Source: Rhizobium indicum
GTDB taxonomy: Bacteria; Pseudomonadota; Alphaproteobacteria; Rhizobiales; Rhizobiaceae
Length of the DNA stretch: 64,000 nt
NCBI RefSeq assembly: GCF_005862305.2
Contig: NZ_CP054022.1
Coordinates: 62,001-126,000, forward strand
Direction of reading: 5' to 3'
A program made the translations under genes and the position numbers. The notes beneath the pieces were generated by a model that was not told the origin of the DNA, did no database searches, and saw nothing but the letters and a program-made list of their open reading frames with translations. This document shows, in pieces, positions 45,185 through 54,363 of the stretch; positions within the stretch are counted from its first letter, which is position 1; every line of letters begins with the position of its first letter.

Positions 45185-46095
45185 GACATGTTCCTCGGGT
45201 TGAGGACATCGCGCAGCCGGTCGCCGACGAGATTGATCGCCGCGATCGTGACCAGAAGCGCAATGCCGGGAAAGAAGCTGATCCAGTAAAGGCCTGTCAG
45301 AAGATACTGGTAGCCCGTCGAGATCAGCATGCCGAGCGAGGGTTCGGTCACGGATGCACCGAGACCGAGGAAGGACAAGGTTGCTTCGAGGCCGATTGCC
45401 CGGGCGATCTGCATGGTGGCGATGACGATGACCGGCGCAAGACAGTTCGGCAGCAGGTGCCTGAAGAGGATGCGCCATCCGGGCAGGCGCAGCATCCGGG
45501 CCGCCTCGATATATTCCTTCTCGCGCTCGACCAGAGCGGTGCCGCGGACCGTGCGGGCATAGGTCGCCCACTCGGCGATGATCAGTGCGATCACCACGTT
45601 GGGCACGCCCTTGCCAAGCACGGCAAGCATCATGAGCGCCATCAAGATGGTGGGAAACGACAGCTGCAGGTCGACGAGCCGCATCATCGCGGTTTCTGTG
45701 CGCCCTCCCATGTAAGCGGCGAACAGTCCGGCTGAGGTTCCGATGATGGCAGCGGCGAAAGCCGACAGAACGCCCACCAATAACGACGTGCGCAGCCCAT
45801 AGAGGATGCCGGACAGGATATCGCGGCCCTGGCTGTCGGTACCGAGGTGATAGACAAGCCCGGTCATGGATTCGGACCCCGGCGGCAGTCGTCCATCCAT
45901 GATGTCGAGCTGCATCAAATCATAGGGATTTTGCGGAGAGATCCATGGCGCGAACAGCGCCAGGCAACAGATGATCACCAGCGTGAGGAAGGCGATCGCC
46001 GCTGCCGGAGAGCTGAAGAAATCCGCGATCCCTTTCGAGAGACGACTGGGTTCGGGCGTTGGAGCGCTGGTGTCTTGCGTTTGTGGTTCGGCCAT
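45181..46095 (-). CDS. Peptide-type ABC permease (DppC-like), operon 1
   Basis: This 304-residue permease has an N-terminal cytoplasmic tail, a helix at about 30-50, the OppC-type motif YHLGTDSQGRDILSGILYG and the EAA loop EAARMLRLPGWRILFRHLLPNCLAPVI. It begins 5 bp after the DppB-like gene and overlaps the DppD-like gene by 4 bp. Confidence 0.92.
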   Translation of the reverse strand: MAEPQTQDTSAPTPEPSRLSKGIADFFSSPAAAIAFLTLVIICCLALFAPWISPQNPYDLMQLDIMDGRLPPGSESMTGLVYHLGTDSQGRDILSGILYGLRTSLLVGVLSAFAAAIIGTSAGLFAAYMGGRTETAMMRLVDLQLSFPTILMALMMLAVLGKGVPNVVIALIIAEWATYARTVRGTALVEREKEYIEAARMLRLPGWRILFRHLLPNCLAPVIVIATMQIARAIGLEATLSFLGLGASVTEPSLGMLISTGYQYLLTGLYWISFFPGIALLVTIAAINLVGDRLRDVLNPRNMS

Positions 46096-46100
46096 GAGGG

Positions 46101-47075
46101 TCAAGCCTTTCCTTCCAGCCGGACCCGCGGATCCAGAAGGGTATAACAGATATCGATGATGAAATTGAGGACGACGAAGAGCAGCACCATCATCATCAGG
46201 TAGGCGACGATGACCGGGCGATCGAGAAGGTTGATCGAGTCGATGATGAGCTTGCCCATGCCGGGCCAGGCAAAGATGCTTTCGGTGACGACCGAAAAGG
46301 CGATCAGTGAGCCGAACTCGAGACCGATGATGGTCACCACCGGGATCATCAGGTTCTTGAGAACGTGCACGGAAATGATCCGCCGCTCTCGCAATCCCTT
46401 GGCGCGGGCAAACTTCACATAGTCCTGGGGAAGGACCTCCTGCACGCCGGCGCGGGTCAGCCGAAGAATGAGCGACGTCTTGAACAGAGCCAGGTTGAAG
46501 GCCGGCAATAGAAGATGCCTGATGCCGTCCCCGGTCAGAAACGACCATTGTGCGCCAAGCAGCTCCTGCGTTGGGCCGCGGCCATTTGTCGGCAACCAGC
46601 CGAGCTCGACGGAAAACACCATGATCAGCATGAGACCGACCCAGAAGGTCGGAAGCGAGAACCCCAGAATTGAGCCGCTCATGATCAGCTTGGAGGAGAT
46701 CCGATTGGGGTAGAGCCCTGCATACAGCCCAAGCGGCAGGCCGAACAGCAGCGCGATGCCGAGAGCCGTGATCGCCAGTTCGAGCGTCGCCGGGAGACGT
46801 TCGAGGATCAGACCCAGCGCCGGTCGCCCATAAACGAAGCTGTTGCCGAAGTCCCCGTGCAGAAGTCCCTGGAGAAACAGCAGATACTGTTTCCACAGCG
46901 GCTGATCCAGACCGTAATGCGCGATAACGAGCGCCCGCTCCGCCTGATTGGCGTCCGGGTTGATGAGGATGTCGACCGGGTTGCCGATCACATTGACGCC
47001 GATGAAGACAATGATCGTCATCGCGACAACGACGAACAGCGCCTGTATCAACCGCCTGATAATGGATGTGACCAT
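46101..47075 (-). CDS. Peptide-type ABC permease (DppB-like), operon 1
   Basis: This 324-residue permease has an N-terminal helix (RRLIQALFVVVAMTIIVFIG), the GDFGNSFVYGRPALGLILERLPATLELA region and the EAA-like loop FARAKGLRERRIISVHVLKNLMIPVV typical of OppB/DppB. It is separated from the upstream gamma-glutamyltransferase by 129 bp holding a REP-like palindrome. Confidence 0.93.
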   Translation of the reverse strand: MVTSIIRRLIQALFVVVAMTIIVFIGVNVIGNPVDILINPDANQAERALVIAHYGLDQPLWKQYLLFLQGLLHGDFGNSFVYGRPALGLILERLPATLELAITALGIALLFGLPLGLYAGLYPNRISSKLIMSGSILGFSLPTFWVGLMLIMVFSVELGWLPTNGRGPTQELLGAQWSFLTGDGIRHLLLPAFNLALFKTSLILRLTRAGVQEVLPQDYVKFARAKGLRERRIISVHVLKNLMIPVVTIIGLEFGSLIAFSVVTESIFAWPGMGKLIIDSINLLDRPVIVAYLMMMVLLFVVLNFIIDICYTLLDPRVRLEGKA

Positions 47076-47158
47076 TCAACCTCTCCCTACAGCGCCGCAC
47101 GTCTTTTCGAGAGCCGCAGAGGACGCTGTAACACTTTGAATCGACGTCTTTGTTTTAC

Positions 47159-47203
47159 GCATGTCGTTATCGCAAAACCGCTGCGCACTTTTGCGCGACA
47201 TGC
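47159..47203. repeat. REP-like palindromic element, copy 1
   Basis: The 45-nt imperfect palindrome has outer arms GCATGTCG/CGACATGC and inner arms GCAAAA/TTTTGC around CCGCTGCGCAC. It sits directly after the gamma-glutamyltransferase stop, inside the operon. I recall similar elements as widely dispersed in Rhizobium/Agrobacterium intergenic regions. A second copy is at 49774-49812. Confidence 0.7.
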
Positions 47204-47204
47204 T

Positions 47205-48815
47205 TTAGGTGACGGAGATCGCCATCCCGTCGCGTTGCGGATCGGCCGCGCCTTTCGAGATGCCGCCGTCAATCTTAATCGCGTGGACTGCGGCGAACGC
47301 ATATGTCTGCGGCGACCGCGCCACCTGGTAGCCCTGCGCCCGCAACTCGTCTTCGACAGAGTGTCGAATGCGATTGCAGATGTCGATCGTGTTTGACACC
47401 CCTACGATCCTCGGCGCCGAGACGGCTTCGAGCACGGACATGTCGAAATCGATCATGTTCATCAGGCATTGCGCAACGGCGGGCGCGATATAGCTGCCGC
47501 CAGGCGCTCCGATGACGATGCTGGGCTCATCGCCCCTGAAGACGATCGTCGGTGCCGCCGAGCTGGGACGCCGCTTGCCGGGCGCGATGGAGCCGGGCTT
47601 GCCCGGAAGCGGATTAAAGCGGCTCATCGTGCCATTATACATGAAGCCGAGGCCGTCGGTGATCGCACCCGAGGGACTGCCGAGAGTGTGGGTCATCGCG
47701 ACGGCATTACCGTCCTTGTCGATCACCGAGATGTGGGTGGTGTCGCGCTGCGAGGTATCAAGACGCGAAACACTTGCGATCTCGCCCGCCTTGATCGCGC
47801 CAGCATGCGCCTTTGCATGCTCTTTCGACAGCAGCTTTTCATAGGGCACGTCGACATAGGCGGGATCGCCCATATGCGCGTCCTTATCGATCGTCATCCG
47901 CTTCATGGCTTCGAACAGGATGCGGACATGATCGGCACTGCCATGCTGCAGCGAGCCGACGTCGAACTGCTCCATGATATGCAGAAGTTCCAGCATCGGG
48001 AAGCCCGAGCCTGGCGGAGGCGAGGTGGCGATGCGGTTGTCGCGGTAGTCGCCCCAAACCGGCTCTACCTTCGACAATTCGTAACGCGCCAGATCCTTCC
48101 GATCGATCAGGCCGCCATTTGCCCTGAAATCGCTAGCGATCTGCTCGGCCAGTTCGCCGTGATAGAAGATGTCCGAGCCGCCGCTTCGCGCGATACGTTC
48201 GAGGGTCTCTGCCATGTCCTTGTTGACGAGCAGGTCGCCGACATTCTTGATCGTGCCGTCATCGTGGAAATAGGTTCTCCGGCCCGTTTCAGAAAAGCGC
48301 AGCTTGTCGAGCGTGTTGGCAAAACCGTCGTTCGACTGGTCCTTGGCCCAATACCAGTGCATATGGTTTCGGATAATGAAACCGTTACGGGCAAGGCGGA
48401 TAGCCGGCTTGATGAGATCGGCCCAATCGAAGGTGCCGTAGTCGCGCAGCGCGGTCTCATAGCCCTTGAGCGAGCCGGGGGTGCAGACGGCAAGGTAGCC
48501 GATATCGGAAATATTGCCTTCAAGCACATAGCCGAAGCCGTCGCGGCTTTGGTGCTTGATCTTGTCGAGCCACATGTCCGGCGCAGCCTTCAACGGCGCG
48601 CGCGCATAAAATTCGAGGATCTCGTGCACGCCCTTTTTCGGCATGTAGACATGCATGGAGCCGAAGCCGCCGATGCCGGCCATCTGCGGGTCGACCACGC
48701 CCTGGACGAAAGCACAGGCGAGTGCTGCGTCGATGGCATTGCCGCCGCGTTCGAGAACTTCCGCGCCGGCTTCGACTGCCTCCGGCTGAGGCGCCACGAT
48801 CGTTGCATTTCTCAT
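47205..48815 (-). CDS. Gamma-glutamyltransferase family protein
   Basis: This 536-residue Ntn-hydrolase is made as one chain and should cleave itself before Thr359 in RDTTHISVIDKDGNAVAMTHTLG, which becomes the nucleophile of the small subunit. N-terminal ERGGNAIDAALACAFVQGVVDP and GIGGFG, and the late GAPGGSYI oxyanion segment, are family hallmarks. There is no signal peptide, so it is probably cytoplasmic. It could split gamma-glutamyl peptides (or act as an acylase) imported by the peptide ABC system in the same operon. Its ATG overlaps the upstream hydrolase stop by 4 bp. Confidence 0.93.
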   Translation of the reverse strand: MRNATIVAPQPEAVEAGAEVLERGGNAIDAALACAFVQGVVDPQMAGIGGFGSMHVYMPKKGVHEILEFYARAPLKAAPDMWLDKIKHQSRDGFGYVLEGNISDIGYLAVCTPGSLKGYETALRDYGTFDWADLIKPAIRLARNGFIIRNHMHWYWAKDQSNDGFANTLDKLRFSETGRRTYFHDDGTIKNVGDLLVNKDMAETLERIARSGGSDIFYHGELAEQIASDFRANGGLIDRKDLARYELSKVEPVWGDYRDNRIATSPPPGSGFPMLELLHIMEQFDVGSLQHGSADHVRILFEAMKRMTIDKDAHMGDPAYVDVPYEKLLSKEHAKAHAGAIKAGEIASVSRLDTSQRDTTHISVIDKDGNAVAMTHTLGSPSGAITDGLGFMYNGTMSRFNPLPGKPGSIAPGKRRPSSAAPTIVFRGDEPSIVIGAPGGSYIAPAVAQCLMNMIDFDMSVLEAVSAPRIVGVSNTIDICNRIRHSVEDELRAQGYQVARSPQTYAFAAVHAIKIDGGISKGAADPQRDGMAISVT

Positions 48816-49666
48816 TTCGCGCGACGCTCCTCCAGCACCTTTGACAGGAAGGCCTTGACGTGGCCCAGAACTTTCATCCGGTCGTGAGAGACGCCTGGAA
48901 CACGATCGAACGTCACATCGACACCCACTTTGCGGAATGAGCTCGCCAGGGCGGCGAGGCGCTCCGGTCGCGTTTTGCCGGCGTCGTTTGCGCCGTCCAT
49001 ATAATATTTGCCGCCCGGTTTATGGGTGATTTCCCAGGTCTCCAGATCGGCATCGCCGACGATCATGTGCACCGGCACCTTGGCGAGATCTTCGGGCCGG
49101 AAGGCCTTGCCGAAGCGCGCTTCCAGATCCCGAATGCCGACCCACCAGTCACGCGTCGGATCCAGAAGGGTGACGGAACCAGGTGCGCCGATCGATGCCG
49201 CCCAGAGCTTTTCCGGATGCAGGATGGTGAAACGATGCACGAAATGCCCGCCGCCGGAGAAGCCGAACATGGCGAATTTGGACCAGTCCTGGAGGTATTT
49301 GTCGGCCATCTCCGCGACCATGGCGAGGACGACACGATCGTAGCGGATGTCGCCTTCCTCTAGAAACTTGTAGCCGGAACGCGCACCATCGCCGAGAACG
49401 CCAACCGGGAAGATCGGGCAAAGGATGGCGCAATCGTTGTAGAGCCCGAATTCGGCAAAACCGTCGCGGAAGTCGATGGCCGACGTGCGCCCGGTGCCGT
49501 GGACCGCGACCAGGAGGTCGAGCTTGCGGCCGTCTGCCGCCGTCGGCGGCACATAAAGCACCATATGGAGGCGGGGATCGGCCTGAGAGGCGAAGATGGC
49601 CGTCTGGCCATAGTCATAGATGGCCTTCGCCCGGGCGACGGCTTCGCCCGTTCCAAGTTCCTGCAT
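48812..49666 (-). CDS. Alpha/beta-hydrolase, esterase-like
   Basis: This 284-residue protein has the alpha/beta-hydrolase pattern: LDLLVAVHGTGR (oxyanion strand), nucleophile Ser in KFAMFGFSGGGHFVHRF, Asp in HMIVGDADLETW and late His in VPGVSHDRMKVL. No signal peptide. It lies between the solute-binding protein and the gamma-glutamyltransferase in the operon, suggesting removal of an ester or amide group from the imported compound. ATG at 49666 follows AGGAGACATTC. Confidence 0.85.
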   Translation of the reverse strand: MQELGTGEAVARAKAIYDYGQTAIFASQADPRLHMVLYVPPTAADGRKLDLLVAVHGTGRTSAIDFRDGFAEFGLYNDCAILCPIFPVGVLGDGARSGYKFLEEGDIRYDRVVLAMVAEMADKYLQDWSKFAMFGFSGGGHFVHRFTILHPEKLWAASIGAPGSVTLLDPTRDWWVGIRDLEARFGKAFRPEDLAKVPVHMIVGDADLETWEITHKPGGKYYMDGANDAGKTRPERLAALASSFRKVGVDVTFDRVPGVSHDRMKVLGHVKAFLSKVLEERRAK

Positions 49667-49773
49667 GAATGTCTCCTGGGAGATGACGAAAGGGACGGCC
49701 CTGGTGCGGCCCCATGCTGCTGTTTTAAACCGCGCCACATCGAATGGATCGATGCGACGCACTTCAAGTCTTT

Positions 49774-49812
49774 ATGTGTCCCAAAACCGCTGCACGCTTT
49801 TGGACGACATGC
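49774..49812. repeat. REP-like palindromic element, copy 2
   Basis: ATGTGTCCCAAAACC opens and TTTTGGACGACATGC closes the element, sharing the AAAACCGCTGC core with copy 1. It abuts the 3' end of the solute-binding-protein gene, before the hydrolase. Confidence 0.68.
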
Positions 49813-49813
49813 A

Positions 49814-51397
49814 TTAGTCCGCCGGCTTCACGTCGTAAGCGAGCGTATATTTGTCGCCGCGCGGGGTGTAGGACACGGTCTTCTTTGCGCCCAGCACGAC
49901 GTTTTCGTAATGCATCGGCAGGAGCCAGAGGTTGTTGAAGGTCTCGGTCGACAGTTCCTCGAGAAGGGGCGCGCGTTCGGCTTGATCGAGCGTCGAACTG
50001 GCCTTGGCCAGCACCTCGTCGATCTTCGGATCGGACACGCCGCCGCCGTTATATCTGCCGGTCCCCTTTTTCTCGTCGCGCGTGGCGACGAGCGCAACAG
50101 TCGGATTGGTGGTTTCGCCCGTGTTCACACCCCAGGAGCCGAAATAGGTGCTGTAGGTGCCTTTTGAGTAGGCTTCCGAATACATCGACCAGGGCAGGAC
50201 CTCGACTTTCGATTTGATGCCGATGCGCGTGAACATCTGGCCGACCGCCTGCAGAACTTCGGCATCCTTGACGTAACGGCCAGAGGGGCCATGCAGGGTC
50301 AGGCTGAAGCCATCGGGATAACCGGCCTCAGCCAGAAGCGCCTTGGCGGCGGCGGGATCATAACCCACCTTCTCGACTTTTTCGGAATAGCCCGCATAGC
50401 CTTGGGTGACGAACTGGTCGGCCACCGTGCCGTTCTTCTGCATGACGCGGTCGACGATTGCCGGCCGGTTGATCGACATCAGCATTGCACGACGCACCCG
50501 TTCATCCTTGAGCGGGTTCTTGTCGAGATCGGAGCCATCCGCAGCCTTCACGAAAGGTGAAACATCGCGGCTGACATCGAGGCCAAGATAAACGAAGCGG
50601 GAAGACAGGCCGTTGATGACTTGCAGATTATCGCTCGCTTCCACGCGTGCCATTCCATCGGCAGGAAGGGTTTCGACAATGTCGATCTCGTTGGAGAGAA
50701 GCGATGCCAGGCGGGCGCCGTCATCGGGCAGGAAGCGGAGCGTGACGTTCGACCAGTGCGAGGGGCCAGCGAAATAGCTGTCATTGCGCTTCAAGGTCAG
50801 GTTGCTGCCTGGCGAATAGGAGACGAAGGAATAGGCCCCGGTTCCGATTGCACACTTGCCGTTGTCGAAATCCTGGACCGGCGCCTCCTTGCAATCGGCG
50901 CTGATAATGCGAATTCGGCTGACGGAATTCAGCAGGATCGGATCCGGAACCTTGGTCTCGACGACGATGGTATAGGGATCCGTGGCCGTGACATTGACAA
51001 TATTGCGGGTGTAGGAAGCAAAGCTCTGGCTGGGCTTGTCGCGGGCACGCAGAAGCGAAGCGATGACGTCATCGGCGTTGAACTCGCTGCCGTCATGGAA
51101 TTTCACGCCCTTCCGCAGCTTGAATTCCCAGTGGGTCGGGTCGACGACCTTCCATTCGGTGGCGAGTTCCGGGGCATTTGCCGACGTTCCCGTGAGGTTT
51201 ACGAGGCTGTCCCAGATATGGCGCGAGGTCGCATTGTTTGGCGCGGAACTGTCTTCATGGGGATCCAGCGTCGTCGGCGTCGTCGACATCCCGATCGTCA
51301 GCGGGGTTTCCTGTGCGGCGACCATTGCAGGAATAGCGATCGTTCCGAGCAGCCCGATCGCTGCCCGCGTCAATATTTTTGCGGCCATTTCTTCCAT
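49814..51397 (-). CDS. Periplasmic peptide-type solute-binding protein (DppA-like), operon 1
   Basis: This 527-residue family-5 binding protein has a signal peptide (RAAIGLLGTIAIPAMVAAQ). Family motifs: LTIGMSTTPTTLDPHEDSS, HWEFKLRKGVKFHDGSEFNADDVI, DERVRRAMLMSINRPAIVD. First gene of the seven-gene operon. ATG at 51388 is an equally possible start. Ligand unknown; the downstream gamma-glutamyltransferase suggests gamma-glutamyl compounds, as with the glutathione importer Gsi. An IclR gene is divergent. Confidence 0.92.
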   Translation of the reverse strand: MEEMAAKILTRAAIGLLGTIAIPAMVAAQETPLTIGMSTTPTTLDPHEDSSAPNNATSRHIWDSLVNLTGTSANAPELATEWKVVDPTHWEFKLRKGVKFHDGSEFNADDVIASLLRARDKPSQSFASYTRNIVNVTATDPYTIVVETKVPDPILLNSVSRIRIISADCKEAPVQDFDNGKCAIGTGAYSFVSYSPGSNLTLKRNDSYFAGPSHWSNVTLRFLPDDGARLASLLSNEIDIVETLPADGMARVEASDNLQVINGLSSRFVYLGLDVSRDVSPFVKAADGSDLDKNPLKDERVRRAMLMSINRPAIVDRVMQKNGTVADQFVTQGYAGYSEKVEKVGYDPAAAKALLAEAGYPDGFSLTLHGPSGRYVKDAEVLQAVGQMFTRIGIKSKVEVLPWSMYSEAYSKGTYSTYFGSWGVNTGETTNPTVALVATRDEKKGTGRYNGGGVSDPKIDEVLAKASSTLDQAERAPLLEELSTETFNNLWLLPMHYENVVLGAKKTVSYTPRGDKYTLAYDVKPAD

Positions 51398-51513
51398 CCC
51401 GGTTTAGCGTTTTTGGGCCGACCTTGCTTGGTCGGTACGAGCGGGTTCCCGTCCACTCTTGACACAAATTGGTAAGGGGGCCTCAAGGGGGCTGTCAAAC
51501 GGAAAACAAGCGC

Positions 51514-51530
51514 GTTACGATAGACGTAAC
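51514..51530. promoter_or_regulatory. GTTACG-N5-CGTAAC palindrome, candidate IclR operator
   Basis: A perfect 6-bp inverted repeat with a 5-nt spacer lies in the 184-bp divergent region, 52 bp before the IclR start. Its size fits the short palindromes bound by IclR-family dimers. Inference. Confidence 0.55.
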
Positions 51531-51581
51531 TTGAAACTATGCCAATCCTTCAGCCTTGACCGCGGAGAAACTTCTAGTCCC

Positions 51582-52346
51582 ATGGACAAAAGACAATCAT
51601 CAAAAAGCGATATCGTGCAATCTGTTGATGTCTGCATCGACGTATTGCTGAATGTCGCCAAAAACCCGGATATCAGACTGACCGAGGTGGCGCAGAACCT
51701 TGAGGAAACCAAGCCGAGAATTTTGCGCATGTTACGCACACTGGAACGGCGCGGCCTGGTGCGCAAGAGCGATACGGGCACTTATCGGCTGGGGACGACT
51801 GCGATCATTCTCGGGACTGCTGCCTCGACACAGGTTGATCTGGTGCGAATAGCCAATCCTATCCTTGAAGAAGTCGGCCAGAAGGCGAACGAAACCACCC
51901 AGCTCAGGATCATCGACAATGGGGAATCCCTGTGCATTGCAAAGTTCGAACCGATGCGCGACTTGCGGGTGCAGGCGATGATCGGTCGAAGGCGGCCGCT
52001 CACGGCCGGCTCGTACAAGGTGCTTCTCGCCTATCTCCATCCCCAGGTGCAGTTGCAAATGATCCCCGAGACTTTACCGCGGCTGACCAAGCGCACGATC
52101 ACGGATCGTGGCAAGCTGGTTGCTGAATTGGATAAAATCCGTCGCCAGGGATTTTGTGTGAGCTATGGTGAAGTCAGCGAGCAACTCGTCTCCGTCTCGG
52201 TGCCGGTTCTGGCATTCGACGGATCCGTGATCGCCGCGGTGAATGTCGGCGCCCCGGCATTTCGCACGCAAAAAAGCGATGTCGACCGCTTCATCGTTCT
52301 GCTGAAGGAAGCCTCCAGCAAGATATCGGCTCGGCTGGGATGGTAG
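51582..52346 (+). CDS. IclR-family transcriptional regulator
   Basis: This 254-residue protein has an N-terminal winged HTH (about 10-75, IRLTEVAQNLEETKPRILRMLRTLERRGLVRKSDTGTYRLG) and a C-terminal IclR effector domain (QLRIIDNGESLCIAKFE, GFCVSYGEVSEQLVSVSVPVLAFDGSVIAAVNVG). ATG at 51582 fits the family start; the frame is open to 51459. It is divergent from the peptide ABC/gamma-glutamyltransferase operon and presumably controls it. Confidence 0.92.
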   Translation: MDKRQSSKSDIVQSVDVCIDVLLNVAKNPDIRLTEVAQNLEETKPRILRMLRTLERRGLVRKSDTGTYRLGTTAIILGTAASTQVDLVRIANPILEEVGQKANETTQLRIIDNGESLCIAKFEPMRDLRVQAMIGRRRPLTAGSYKVLLAYLHPQVQLQMIPETLPRLTKRTITDRGKLVAELDKIRRQGFCVSYGEVSEQLVSVSVPVLAFDGSVIAAVNVGAPAFRTQKSDVDRFIVLLKEASSKISARLGW

Positions 52347-52448
52347 AGCTTTTCGTTCTGCGCCATCGGGCCTTGTCTCTTCGGTTCGACACCCATCAAG
52401 GCGAGCCAACGCAGCTTGTTTCGTGCCAGGCCCGTCCTTTGAGCAAAC

Positions 52449-53384
52449 TCAGGGAAAAAGATCGGGGAGTTCGGAGCGTGCGATGCGTCGCAACCTGACC
52501 GCTTCTGCCATGTCTATCGAGCGGTAGGGAAACCGCAAACGGGTGCCCGCGGGTCCCCAATTGCCGATCGCACTCAAAAGCTTGTCGAGAGCGGCGTTCG
52601 AATAGCCGAATTCCTGGCGAAACGGGACGATATGCGCGTCCATAAACGTGCAGATGCGTCGCTCCAGATCGAGTGCGGCGTCGATATCGTTTCGCATCGA
52701 GACCGTCCAGGTCTGAGCACCGCGGGGACTGAGGCAGGCCACGTTGGAAAAGGAGCCTGCTGCCACACCTTCCTTGGTGCCGGTTGCGAGATGATGGCCT
52801 GGGACGAAGAGCGAAAGCCCGGACAGATGCCGGCGTGCCTCGGCATACCAGGAGGCGTCGCCATCGGCGAGCTTGATGCCGATCACCTCAGGCACTGCCG
52901 CGCAGACCATGCCGAGTTCCCTTGGTGCCAGCGCGCGTTTTGCATGCGGCGGATTGTAGAGGATGAGCGGAATTCCGTCGGCAACCTCGGCCACTCGTTT
53001 CAGGTAGTCGACCGCTTCGGCATCGTTGAGCGGCCACCAGTCCGGCAATATGACCTGAATCGCGCGGGGATCGAGCGCGGCGGCGCGGCGGACGCGATTG
53101 AGCATGATCAGCGGGTCGGGCTGGCAGGCGCCGATCACGAATGGCGTTGAAGATGCCTTGCAGCGTTCGGCCAGCATTGCCTGGATCCTGGCGAACTCCG
53201 CCTCCGTCTGATTGTGGAATTCGCCGGCAGTGCCGTTCGAATAGATACCATCGACGCCGGCATCGATGAGGATGTCGATCTCTTCGCCGAGCTTGTCGAA
53301 TTCGATGCTGTCATCGGCCGCGATCGGTAGAAGCAGGCTCGCCCAATTTCCGCTGATGGCGGGATGCGGCGTCTTCGCAGTCAT
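52449..53384 (-). CDS. DapA/NanA-family (class I aldolase) lyase, distal copy
   Basis: This 311-residue TIM-barrel of the dihydrodipicolinate synthase/N-acetylneuraminate lyase family has Schiff-base Lys in VIGIKLADGD and the conserved Tyr in LILYNPPHAKRAL. The carboxylate-binding GTTGE motif reads GTAGE, losing the second Thr, so the keto-acid partner may differ from pyruvate. It is the last gene of the second peptide-type ABC operon, 25 bp after the DppF-like ATPase. Substrate unknown. Confidence 0.9.
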   Translation of the reverse strand: MTAKTPHPAISGNWASLLLPIAADDSIEFDKLGEEIDILIDAGVDGIYSNGTAGEFHNQTEAEFARIQAMLAERCKASSTPFVIGACQPDPLIMLNRVRRAAALDPRAIQVILPDWWPLNDAEAVDYLKRVAEVADGIPLILYNPPHAKRALAPRELGMVCAAVPEVIGIKLADGDASWYAEARRHLSGLSLFVPGHHLATGTKEGVAAGSFSNVACLSPRGAQTWTVSMRNDIDAALDLERRICTFMDAHIVPFRQEFGYSNAALDKLLSAIGNWGPAGTRLRFPYRSIDMAEAVRLRRIARSELPDLFP

Positions 53385-53409
53385 CTGTTTTTCTCCGATG
53401 GATGACGGA

Positions 53410-54363
53410 TCAGTTGAGGTCGTCGCGAATGCAGGCCTTGAAGTGGCCGGGCGCGGTTTCCCGCAGTTGCGGAACGGCGCCAGCGCAGGCCTCGAGCGCG
53501 CTCGGACAGCGCGTGCGAAAGACGCATCCGCTCGGCGGATTGGCCGGACTTGGAATATCGCCTTTCAGGATCTGCCTGTTGCGGCGGGCATCCGGATCGG
53601 GCGATGGAATCGCCGACAGCAGCGCGCGCGTATAGGGATGCTGCGGTCTCGCATAGAGATCGGCACTCGGCGCGATTTCCATGATGCGGCCGAGATAGAG
53701 CACGATCACCCGATCGCAGATATATTCGACGACGGCCAGGTCATGCGAGATGAACAGCATGGTCAGGCCAAGCCGCTGCTGCAGTTCGCGCAGCAGGTTG
53801 ATCACCTGCGCCTGGATCGACACGTCGAGCGCCGAGACCGGCTCATCGGCGACGATGAATTCGGGCGACAAGGTCAACGCACGGGCAATCCCGATGCGTT
53901 GGCGCTGGCCACCGGAAAATTCATGCGCGTACCGATTGATCGCATCGGCGGGCAAGTCGACCTGGGCCAACGCCGACTGCGCCCGTTCGAGCCTGTCGCG
54001 GGCGGTTCCGATCCCTTGGATCTTCAGACCTTCCGTCAGGATCTCGCCGATCGTCATGCGCGGCGACAGGCTGGCGAAGGGGTCCTGGAAAATATACTGC
54101 ATGCGCGGCCGTTGCCGTCTGAGCGCGGAGGCGGAAAGTGCCGTGAGTTCCGTCCCGTCGAAACGGACGCTGCCTGACGACGGCTCGACGAGGCGAAGGA
54201 CAGAACGCCCGATCGTGGTCTTTCCGCTGCCGGATTCGCCGACAAGCCCGACGACTTCACCCTTGCCGATATCGAAGGAGATGCCCTCAAGAATGTTCAG
54301 CCGCGTGCCACGGGAGGTATAATGTTTCGAAAGGTCGCGGACGGACAGCAGCGGTGCGCTCAT
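53410..54363 (-). CDS. Peptide-type ABC importer ATPase (DppF/OppF-like), operon 2
   Basis: This 317-residue ATPase has Walker A (GESGSGKTT), signature (FSGGQRQRIGIARAL), Walker B (FIVADEPVSALDVS), switch His (FISHDLAVVEYI), and the C-terminal Cys motif (GCVFRTRCPSALEAC). It begins immediately after the DppD-like stop. Confidence 0.92.
   Translation of the reverse strand: MSAPLLSVRDLSKHYTSRGTRLNILEGISFDIGKGEVVGLVGESGSGKTTIGRSVLRLVEPSSGSVRFDGTELTALSASALRRQRPRMQYIFQDPFASLSPRMTIGEILTEGLKIQGIGTARDRLERAQSALAQVDLPADAINRYAHEFSGGQRQRIGIARALTLSPEFIVADEPVSALDVSIQAQVINLLRELQQRLGLTMLFISHDLAVVEYICDRVIVLYLGRIMEIAPSADLYARPQHPYTRALLSAIPSPDPDARRNRQILKGDIPSPANPPSGCVFRTRCPSALEACAGAVPQLRETAPGHFKACIRDDLN

Noticed and set aside
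45185..45571. N-terminal extension of the DppD-like ATPase frame
   Set aside because: It overlaps the DppC-like permease gene, is Arg/His-rich nonsense, and the canonical start ATG at 45184 overlaps the permease stop as expected.
46096..47100. N-terminal extension of the DppC-like permease frame
   Set aside because: It lies over the DppB-like gene and has no permease features; ATG at 46095 begins the real protein.
47159..49812. Two REP-like palindromes considered as CRISPR repeats or transposon ends
   Set aside because: Only two copies, 2.6 kb apart, with genes between them and no spacers or transposase.
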